From positions 9,623,312 to 9,687,311 of the forward strand of contig NC_092675.1 of the NCBI RefSeq assembly GCF_964355755.1: a stretch of 64,000 nucleotides of DNA, read 5' to 3'. This document shows positions 12,901 to 24,900 of the stretch, in pieces. Position 1 is the stretch's first letter; the number at the start of each line of letters is the position of its first letter. The notes below the pieces were generated by a model, which was given only the letters and a program-made list of their open reading frames with translations, did not search any database and was not told the DNA's origin. Source of the DNA: Antedon mediterranea. Its lineage: Eukaryota > Echinodermata > Crinoidea > Comatulida > Antedonidae. A program made the translations under genes and the position numbers.

Positions 12901-15900
12901 TATAATTCTAGGTGCCAATATCAATGCACAAACAGAAGAGACCCAAGAGACTGCGCTAACTCTAGCCTGCTGCGGTGGGTTTCTAGAAGTAGCTAAATTC
13001 CTGATAGAAGTTGGAGCTGATATGGAGCTAGGCTGTTCAACACCACTAATGGAAGCCTCACAGGAGGGTCATGTAGAGCTGGTCAAATACCTACTTTATC
13101 AAGGTTTGTATGGATTTAATTGTGAAGCTGTTTTTGTAATTGATATAGATATTTTATTTTTATTCCCATACAAAAGCTGCGTGTCTTGCCCACAATTTGA
13201 ATTTAGATAAATGTTTATCAAATACACATTTACCTATACAGTTGAACCTCTCGTAAGCGGCCACCCTCGGGTCCGGGAAAAGTGGCCACTTACGGAAGAT
13301 GACCGCTTACGAGAGGGCCAAAATCACGTATTATGGCTATGGGCATCTACATTCTGCAACTAATTGTATTTTATTGTTTATGATCAGGTGGTTTAGTATT
13401 GTTTAAAAGCTTTTATCATATGAAAATGGTTGGTCAAAATCTGTGTAGTTTTCTCATCTCATCTAAAAAACACAGAAGTGTTCTTCATAGAAATGTTTTT
13501 AAAACTGCTTCGAAATAAAGCTAATATATAAAGCACAATAAGTATAACAATTTTATTTTCGGGTGGCCGCTTACGGGAGTTAATTTACCATAAAAAAATC
13601 TAATTTTTAGTATAAAAAAAAAGTGACCGTGGTCGCTTAGGGGAGGTATCCGCTTACGAGAGGTACCAAATACACTAATTAGATAGAAAGAACAAACAGG
13701 CTTTTAAGTGCAGCCGTTAAGGGAGGTGGCCGCTTAAGAGTGGTGGCCGCTCACGAAGGTTCAACTGTACTTCCAATATGCCCTATTAAACTTGTGTATT
13801 ATTGTACTTTGTCTATCTAATTGACAAAATATAGCCTTAAATTGATACTAGATAAGTGATTGTTTTATGTATAACTTTCTTACACCATTTATAATAGCGT
13901 TTGGAGTCAATTCAGTCGGGAGAACACTTTGTAACAGATTGTAATTCTATTCTATTTTATTATATTCAGGAGCTAATGTACATGCCACTACTGCCACTGG
14001 GGACACTGCATTAACATATGCCTGTGAAAATGGTCACACTGATGTGGCAGATGTATTGTTAGCGTTTGGAGCTAACTTGGTAAGAATGTTGTATTAACTA
14101 ATTTTACCATTTAAAAAACATTCTTTTTTCTTTTTGAATATTCTAAATTCTCAATAATTATGAAAACATAAAGAATAAAATAGTAAAATTTGAGAAGCTA
14201 CATCATATAATTTAAAATTAATACAGTTTTATCTCAGTATTTCAACTTATCATCAATACACCCACTCCACCCAGGTGTACAAATGGGTACCTGGTAAGGT
14301 CAAGACACAACTTTGTGCAAATTACTACCTGCAATATGGGAGTATGTTTTTATATGTGTTTGATAACAAAATGACTTGGGTAGTAATATGTACACTGCTT
14401 AGAGTTTTCACAACATTAGGTGCTTTGTAAATCAAGGATATTATTATTAATACAATAATTAGTATTTTATAGTTACCTCGAAAATACTAATAAGAACATA
14501 CATTTGATAATTTTCAAATTAGGAACACGAGTCCGAGGGTGGTAGAACACCATTGATGAAGGCTTCCAGAGCTGGACACCTGTGCACTGTACAATTCCTA
14601 ATAAGCCGAGGTAAGCATTATGATAACATAATAAAAAGTGCATAACACTTCAAAATAGAATTAAGTAACATTACTTAAACGTCAACTAATAAAATGTGTA
14701 GTTTAATTATGATCTTGTTTACTAGTAAATTTAAAGATCAGATATAGACATGAATTTTAAATATAATATCTAGTTAAATATACATAAAACAAATGTAACA
14801 GAAATGAAAACGAAAAATCATGAATTTCCCTTAAAATGGCAAAATACAAAATTGTGCTATAAAAGCCAGACTTTTTTCAGTAGTTAGGTAGTTTAACCAA
14901 TGTAATGCCATATCTGATTTCCTAGAAAGTAAAAAAAATGTGGTCGGTATGCAGCATGAGGTTCAAATTCTAAATAAAACTGGAAATACAAGTTGTAGAC
15001 AATGTTTAATTGATTATTTAAAGCTATATTAAAAAAAACATTTGCCTTTTCCAGGAGCAAATGTGAATCGAGCAACAACCAACAATGACCACACTGTGCT
15101 GTCTCTTGCCTGTGCAGGAGGACATCTATCTGTTGTAGAATTGCTCTTGGCTCATGGAGCTAATCCAACTCATAAATTAAAGGTAAAATATATATATATA
15201 CAACCACTTCGTCTCTGGATATAGCATAGTCCTATATTTTAACCATGCCCCTCTGATTTTATTGTATGCTATGCAACTTGGAATGCAACCCATATTGCGG
15301 TTCAATGCCGTCCCCAGATTTCTATTGCGGTACTGCCAAGCCTATAAAGTAAATTTTAATTAGCGGTGCATCTTTAATTCTGGGTAATCGTAGTTAATAT
15401 ATTACTTTATTGAAATAAACTTGATTAAACACATTTTGATTCTGATAACCATTTGGTTTGCATTTCTCAACAGGATGGCTCAACTAGTCTAATTGAAGCT
15501 GCCAAGGGAGGCCATTCCCAGGTAGTAGATCTGTTACTGGAGTATCCAGCCAATATGGTCCAAGCTAGCCTACCAATGGATGGTAGTATCACACCCCCAA
15601 TTGAACAGCAGGGAGAGATCCCTAGGGTACCAACACAATCACTTCCAATGGTAGTACCCCCACAAGAACCAGACAAACATCCACAAGAAGGATCTCCAAT
15701 GGTGGGACCCCCTGTGGTAATCCCAGGTAAGAAATTAAACATTGATTTGCCGTTCTAATTAATGAATTACTTAACTGTTGAGAACTTTCAATAAAGTTTA
15801 AGTAAAGAATGTGTAGACAAGTTTTTACCTATAAATCACCTATAATTGTTGCACTGCAAAAATCATGTAATGTTTATTGTCTCTAAATGATAATTCAAAT

Positions 15901-18900
15901 TTATTTAATAAGTGATTCAGAGATGGTAAAACTTAATTATGCCTATATCAGATTAACAACTTTATTATGAACATTGATTTTGATAGGTGCTTTATCAGGA
16001 ATAGCTGGCCAATCTTACCAAGATCTGCCAAATGCAATATACGACCCGTCCAACCAAAGTGATGCCAATCCAGAATCATACGTCAAATTCTTTAACAACG
16101 TTCCATGCTCATTCGAAAATGTTGCTAAATGGCCATCAGAATTCACTACCACCTCAAGCTCACCGTCACCTAAAAGACAAAAAACAGCAGAGGAACAAAT
16201 TCTAGAGAAACAGCAGATAATAGCAGAGCTGCAGAAGGTAGAGCGGGAACTTCAAGAGCGTATGGAAGCTCAGAAAGCTCTTTCGCAACTGACTGCTTCA
16301 AAAGTTGCTGCTCAGTTCCGAGAGGTTGTACAGAGTCGACAGTTTGCAGCACACAATGCTGCGAATTTGATCCGGGAAGAGATTGATGAAATGGCAGAAG
16401 CAGCAGCTGAAGCAAATAATAACAAATCAAGAAAAGGTCCATTTGATGGTGAAGAAGATGATAGTGGACTTGGTGATTCAGAAATCCAACTGATGCGAGC
16501 TTCAGAAAATGTCTATCATGAACAGAGTGATGGTGGTGCGGAAGGATCTGGTGAAGCAGTTGCCATACAGGGTGTGATCAATGCCAAGTATACAGAACAA
16601 GATGAGGAACCAGAACCATTTATCCTAACAGATGAAGAAAGTATTCAGTCAGATAAACTGATAGCAACCCACTTAGCTCAGGCTGTTTTTGCACCAACAC
16701 TTCCTCTTCCTGATGTACAGACTCTGTTGGCCAGAACAGGTCAAGTCAATGAGGTTGAACAAGGACTCATTGGGGAAGGTACTCAGACTCCTTGGGATGA
16801 TGTCATGACAGAAACCAGTGATAAAGAACAACTGCTGGCTGCCGTTGTGGATACCTTACAAGATGCAGTCAATGCTGTATCAGGTATTCTTCTTATAATA
16901 TTCTTGTGACCTAATTCTGATCCAACTAACCAAAAATAACATTTAATCTGTTATAAAATCTTTTTTGATTAAAAATATATTGAACAAATGTTTTTTTAGA
17001 TGCTGAATGTCAAGAAGATATTAAGAAACCAATACCAGTAACCCATTCAGTAGGTACCCAGTGTGGCTATCCTGCCATAACCACTGATTTAGTACAGCAA
17101 ATCACACCACCAACTCCTCAGTCAAAGGCCATTTCCGGGCCAGCATCCCCAGCCGATTTTGATATCGTACCACCTCCTGAACTGCACGCCCCTGTAGAGA
17201 TTGACGCACGTACAGAGAGTAATCACGATACAGCACTGACCATAGCATGTGCTAGTGGACATGATGAAGTTATAAAACTGCTTCTGGAGAAAGGGTCAAA
17301 CTTGGAACACAGGGATAAAAAAGGTATGTTTTTTAATTAATTTTACTTTAATAAAAGAAGCAACAGGGTTAATTAATTGAATTAATTGAAACGAAATTAA
17401 TTAATTGAAACGTGTTATTCCGTTAAAAAAATAAGGCCAAAATAATTACTAATAACTTTAGCTCATGGTCTATTTAGCATAAAGTACATTATTCTATTTA
17501 TTATCTAATAGGATTTACACCATTAATTCTCGGAGCTACTGCCGGCCACACCAGGTCTGTTGAGCTTCTCCTTCACCATGGTGCTGAGATTGAAGCGCAA
17601 TCTGAAAGGACCAAAGACACGCCTCTTTCATTGGCATGCTCTGGTGGAAGATATGAGGTAAGACTATATTGGTAACTAATACCCTTTTCACATCTTCATA
17701 AATTTTTAATCGGGTTTGATCTCCCAATATAATACATGGCCTCATACATGCATACGTGAACGCGAGTCTTGGGAGAAAGCCTAGTTGCATCTGCATAAAT
17801 TGTTAATCGGGTTTGATCTCCCAATATAATACATGGCCTCATACATGCATATGTGAACGCGAGTCTTGGGAGAAAGCCTAGTTGCATGTTATTTGATTAC
17901 TATGATTGGTCAGTTTAATACCAAGGAAATACATGTGTGCAAATTAACAACTTGGGTCATCTCACAATAAAAAAAAATAGCCCTCTCATTGGTGTGTTTT
18001 TTTTGTTTTCAAGATTTTTTTGGAGAATTTTCTAAAAATTACCTTCACACTATGCAAACCTGGTTTCAATTGTTACAAGTTATTACTTTTTGCAGGTGTG
18101 AAATGGGTATAATCTATTTGAACTTTTACACATCTATGTGCTGTACAGAAAAAGTGGTCAGGAAGTGATCCTTAAAGATTTGACATTATACCACAATCAC
18201 CTTCATCTTATTTTCTCTCTCCTAGGTTGTTGATCTGTTGTTATCCCGTGGTGCTAACAAAGAGCACCGCAATGTGTCTGACTATACACCACTTAGTCTG
18301 GCTGCGTCTGGTGGATATGTCAAAATAATTAAACTCCTATTACGACATGGGGCAGAGATTAATTCAAGGTTTGTAGTTCATGGTTTTGCAGTTGGTAACA
18401 AATTAATTTGTTTACAATAGTTTAATATTATGCAAGTATTTTTAGTCTTTCATTTTATACTGTAACGTACATAATTTGTTTCATTGATGGTACAATGCCA
18501 GTTACTCCTTCGCTATCTTATCATGCATTTACTAAATAACTGAATCATACATTCAGTATTCTCTATCACTTTGAATATAAATTTTCATTTAATTTGCATA
18601 ATCATTTGCATACTGTAGCTACACCAATTGTAAGGCATTGTTGACTTTTATTTCAGAACTGGAAGTAAACTGGGAATATCTCCATTGATGCTAGCTGCTA
18701 TGAATGGCCACACAGCAGCTGTAGAACTGTTGCTGGACATGGGAAGCGATATCAACGCCCAAATCGAAACTAACCGCAATACAGCACTGACACTAGCCTG
18801 TTTCCAAGGCCGGACAGAAGTTGTAAGCCTTCTAGTAGATCGTAAGGCAAATGTTGAACACAGGGCAAAGGCAAGTGAAACAAATATAATTCAGGCAGAT

Positions 18901-21900
18901 TATTTATATTAATTGTTTAAATGGATGATTAAGTATGATGTTTTAAAGTATTGTACTGTACAGTATAATTATTATTTTTGACTACTAAAACCATTGTACT
19001 TTATTTTAACAGACTGGCCTAACACCGCTTATGGAAGCTGCATCTGGTGGTTATGCTGATGTAGGCAGAGTTCTTATTGAAAAAGGTGCCGATGTGAATG
19101 CTGCACCAGTTCCATCGTCAAGAGATACAGCATTAACCATTGCTGCGGATAAAGGGCATTACCGATTTGTGGAACTATTACTCCAATATGGTGCCCTAGT
19201 AGACGCGAAAAATAAGAAAGGGAATTCTCCACTATGGCTCTCCTGCAATGGTAATTCTTGTTTGTTTGTTTTATTATAGATAATGATAATTAATACTACT
19301 GGAAGCAAAATAAGTTAAATTCTTTGATAAAAGATGCATTATTACGATTGGTTCCCACTAGGATTGGTTCCCACTGGGACACAACAGAAGGATGTAAGCT
19401 CAACACAAGTTGACCAGCGATGGTTGGGATAATCCATCGTTTGCGATTTGTCAAATTACTTTTCTTTCGTCCTTGCACTGTAAATTTTTTTTTTCTCAAT
19501 TTAGGTGGTCATTTGGAAGTTGTACAACTGTTGGTTAATGCCAAAGCTGACATTGATAGCCAAGATAATCGCAAAGTTTCCTGCCTTATGGCAGCCTTCC
19601 GCAAGGTTTGAAACATTTGTTAATAATGAATAATTTGAGTATTGATGTATATTGATTTTAATTTTATAATATTGGTAATAGTTTCTTGATGATGAAAAAG
19701 AACTGGTACTGTAACATGTAACAAAATTGTTAGAAGATAACTGAAGTTACAATTGATAATTTGTTTATTTCTTATTTCATCAATGTAGAGTATAACATGT
19801 GTCATTTTGTGTAAACCTTGTTTTTCTCTCATTGTGATTTTTTTAGGGTCATGTGAAGGTTGTAAAATGGATGGTTAAACATGTCAACCAATTTCCATCA
19901 GATACAGAATGTATGAGGTTTATTGCTACCATTTCAGATAAGGTAAGCATATCAGTTTATCAGCCACATACCTGAAACAAAGATTGTTTTATTTAGTTAG
20001 GATTCAGTTTTTACCAAAGTGCAAGTGAACTTTTAATTCATTATTTTGGTGAAATATCCGACATGAAATATCGTGAGTGGCGTTGCGGCTTGGTGGGAGT
20101 GGAGTTGTGGCTTGGTGGGAGTGGAGTTGTGGCTCGGTGGGAGTGGAGTTGTGGCTTGGTGGGAGTGAAGTTGTGACTTGGTGGAAGTGGAGTTGTGGCT
20201 TGGTGGGAGTGGAGTTGTGGCTTGGTGGGAGTGGAGTTGTGGCTTGGTGGGAGTTGAGTTATAGCTTGGTGAGAGTGGAGTTGTGACTTGGTGGGAGTGG
20301 AGTTGTGACTTGGTGGGAGTGGAGTTGTGACTTGGTGGGAGTGGAGTTGTGACTTGTGGTGGGATTGGAGTTGTGGCTTGGTGGGAGTGGAGTTGTGGCT
20401 TGGTGGGAGTGGAGTTATGGCTTGGTGGAAGTGGAGTTGTGGCTTGGTTATGATGCTTAGCTATCAATCCAAGGGTTTAAGTCCTGTCATTTGTTTGTCT
20501 TGTGAACATGATTGCCACCTTTAAGCAGGATAGTGAATGAATTCGCTTATGGTTATCCTGGGCAATTTGCCTAAATATATAAAAACGATAGAAAACAACA
20601 ATAAGCCACATATCTGAAACAAATATACATATTTCCCATTTTTTTCTTTTCCTGAAGCTGTTTTAAATCCATTTTTATTTCTTTTCCTTCTAGGAACTAC
20701 TAAAGAAATGTCATCAGTGTATGGAGATAATTGTCACGGCCAAAGATAGACAAGCCGCTGAAGCAAATAGAAATGCAAATATACTACTAGAAGAACTAGA
20801 ATCGGAGAAGGTAAAATCATTGTCATTGTTTAATCATCAGTCATTCCTAATAAGAAAATACAATTTGTATAAAAAAAATGATGACATTTCCTAAAACATG
20901 ATTTTTACTGGAATTTCATTGAAATAATAATAAAATTAAATATGAAATCATTGTTTTGTAGTCAAGGGAAGAAAATAGAAAAGCTGCTGCTGCTAAACGA
21001 AAGGAAAAGAAAAAATTAAAGAAGAGAGAAAAGAAAGCTGTGAAACCAGCCAATGACCAATCACAGGAGCCTGAAGAGGAAGATGATGAGGAAGATGAAA
21101 AGACTCCAGCTCAGAGTATGTATACATTCCTTTTGAGCTGTAAAAGAAGAAATGATGACTGAAGAAACTAAGGGGACGACAACATTTAGGCGTCAATTCG
21201 CAACTATAGAACTAATTAAGATTTAAAGATTGAGGATGTCTAACACCAATTAGACTGCCTTTCTTTGTGCAGTGTGTATAGATTCAAAGAGATTAACAAC
21301 ACATTTAGATGTCAATTGATAATCATTGATTATGAAACCAAGGCAATCTAACAACAGGATGCGGAGAGTATCTTCATAGTACAGTACTTTAGGTATTTGT
21401 CGCCGCCAGACATAAGATCAAAGAACTGTTACGAGTTCCTATCTTAACAAGGCGAGCTCAGTTTCCTGTTGTTAGACTGCCTTGATGCAACTCTGTCTAA
21501 ACAGTAAAATCTGAAGTGGAATTTAAACAAAATGCATTTCTTGATGTCATTAATAAATCAAATCAAAATTATAATTTGGTTTAATAGAACACAATCAAAT
21601 TATGTACATAATTGTGAATATTATTCAAAAGTGCGGACAAAACATTACTGAATATCAATTAATTTTGAATACAATGTTCTAATTTACTTCTAATCTTTTT
21701 TTTTTCTTATTAAATTGTTTAGTTGAAGAAACAGTACCGATAGAACCTCCAAGTGCCACAACCACAACAACAATTGGCAAAGTCCGAACTACGGACACTG
21801 TAGCACCTCAGTCAAGCAACCGAAAAGAGAAAGCGATCACCAAAACATCCACTGCCACTAGAGTAACAACAACCGTGGCGGTCGTAGCAAGCACCAAAGA

Positions 21901-24900
21901 GAGTGAGAAAAATGAGAAGAATAAAGTAAAAAGTTCTAAGAAAGATCTACTTTATAAAACATCAGGAGAAAATACTAAGAATGATCGAGGGAGGAGAAAA
22001 AGGCCATCGAAAGACACAAAAGCAAATAGTAATAGACATATTGAAAAGCCAATGTAAGTATTTAAATTAGATTAAAATCTTGGGTTTTGGTAACCTGGTT
22101 TCACATTTCATGATTACAATTAGAATGCACAATGGCATAATACAGAGCATAACAATGAGGACCAACATAGAAGTAAACTTATCTCAGTTGGCCCTTTAAC
22201 ATGGTTACAAAAAATAATAAGAACAAGTGGGAATAATGAAGCATCAGTGTAATAAGAATGAAAGGTTTAAAGATGTATTGTCCCTTGAAACACAAAAAAT
22301 GAAGGTCAAAATATTCTAAATTTAAATTGGCCATATCAATGTAATATTAAAGTTATTCGGTTATACTTTAAGTCGAAAATTCGAGCCAAAAACAACAAGT
22401 TTACATAATTAACAGGTAAATTAATTTGATTACATTTCGTCTGGAAAATCGTCACGAGCGGAAGTAAATAAAGATTTCAAACCACGAGTATGCATTATGC
22501 ATGATGCTAATTAGGATTGTTTACAACTCGTCACGGTTGAGAAGGTGTTTTCATACAGTTTTAGGATTATGCATACAGAGTAGCCAAACAAGCATGTTGC
22601 ATTATGAGATATGTTTTGATCGAAAACTTTGACTGGAAGTCGCAGTTATTTTTTGAACAAAAAAACGTCTGTATTTCAGTTAAATGATATATTTTTTACT
22701 ATTGTGATACTTCAAAATGACCCACTTTTTTTCAAAATCTTTTTTTTTTTTAATTAGTCAAAGGGACAATACATCTTTAAAGATTTTTATTTCAATCAAT
22801 TTTATAACAGTATGTGAAGCGCTGCAGATTAAGAGCTTTTCATAGAAAATGGGCGCAAAATAAGTGTTAATGTTTATGATTTACAGGGTATCTGAGGATT
22901 ACAATGGTTTGACACCAATCTCGCTAACCAAGAATGCACGCATGGGAGATAACAACTTAGTGGCATCAGTAGGCAGTAAAACAGCGCCATCATTAATTGT
23001 GAGCCCTAAGCGCGGTCAACGACGAGACGATGGATGGATGGAAGTTGTACGAAGGTTAGTATACATTTTGATTGTGAAAAACAACACTTAAAGTAACTGA
23101 TAATGATTTATATTCAGGAATTCTTTTTAAACATATATAATCTTAATTGATTGAATGCATGCCCTACTCTGAGAATGCCTGTGGGTGTAACTCGAACCAA
23201 TGAACTCCAGATCACTAGCCTAGCATTCAGACCTCTAGACCACTTAGCTTGCGCTGATGACTAGGGTTAGATTCAAGCCCAAGAAACAGCAGGAACTGTA
23301 CTAACAGGATTGTAATTTAATAACTACTTCAAAGTACTTATTAAATTATATATAATCTTGTTTTTATAATCAATAAAGTTATTGATGTAAGCTATAACAT
23401 ATGTATGTTCTTGTTTGGAAGAAAATAAATATTGATTTGATTTGTTTCAGGTCTAAAAAAGTAGCTGTACCTGGTAGTGCTATAAGTCGAGTGATTGGCA
23501 GAGGTGGTTGTAACATCAATGCCATTCGTGAAGTAACTGGTGCACATATTGATGTAGATAAACAGAATAAAGGAGGAGAACGTACTATTAATATCAAGTA
23601 AGTTCTATAATGATCACTCTGCTAGCTAATTATGATGACAAATGCTACCATGCCATTTGAAACATTAATTACATTTTTTAAACGTAATAATACTATGAAG
23701 GAGAATATGTTGAGTGTTTTATTTTGGTTTAAATTTTTCTTCCTTTTTTTTGTTATTTAATGTTATTGTTCATTGAGTATAATCGCGCCCATTTAGGATG
23801 AATTTATTTGTACACAAGAGTTTAAAAAATTGTACAATCTGAGTGTAATCCCACCTACTATACTTTTCTTCAGATTTCATACACAGGCCATTGATAATTA
23901 GTTAAAACATAAACAAGTTTTTCATTTTGTCCACAGGGGCTCTGCTGATTCTACACGCCATGCTCATCAGTTAATCAATGCACTTATAAAAGATCCCAAC
24001 AAAGAGTTAGATGAGATCATACCAAAATTTAAAAAGGCTCATTTATCCCACAATTCCTCGGTGGTCACTGCTACTGTCACATCCTCTACAGCTCGCATCA
24101 ACTCTGCTACATATTCCTCCACCACTCAACGTGTATCAACCATCATATCTTCAAGCTCACAGTCCATGTCAAAGAACACCAGTGCAAAGATCTCTGCATC
24201 AAATGGAAAGTTGACGAATTCTATTTCGTCTGTTACACCGAGCTACCACATACACCAATCAGCAAGTCAGACCCGAACTCAGCCGCACGGCGTTGACTTG
24301 TCCCATTTGTCAGGAATAAGGCCGAAGATGCATTCCCAAAATCCGTTTCCTGTTGGTTATCCACCTGGTCCATCTGTGCTTCAGAGACATCCAACTGCTA
24401 CAATGGTTAGGCCCCCTGCACCTGGAATGACACCAGCTTTTCCTACAGTGCGACACAGCCCTGTAATTCGCCAGCTTTTTCCATCAGAGCCAAAGCAAAT
24501 TCCTATGCCTCCTGATAATTCAAGCGTTGGTATGCATATAAGACATCCAGCTATACAAACATCTGGAATACAACCACATAGAATGCCATCACCAGGTATG
24601 CAGACACCTGTCAACTTTCCCAACAGAATGCCAGTAGATGTAGCTGTTAGAAATCCTCATGCTATCAGTGGTCACACTCCACCAGTACAGCATCACATTG
24701 GTAACCATTCAATGATACAGCCAGCCGTTGGAACTCCTAATTCACACTTCAGTGAACAGGTTATAAGTCGCCCTACTTCCGTTGGTGTTCAAAGTACAAT
24801 GACTCCCTCTTCTGTGACGGTGACAACAACTACTACACGAACATACAACCTGTTTTCTGATGCATCTTCAATGGCTTCTACGGATATGTTCAGGGTTGGA

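Noticed and set aside
17536-17887. Minus-strand ORFs of 63-86 codons
   Set aside because: They are shadows of the 97-bp duplicated repeat and of MASK exon 16.
20033-20467. Pro/His/Thr-rich and Trp/Gly-rich ORFs
   Set aside because: Artefact of the 22-bp minisatellite in MASK intron 21.
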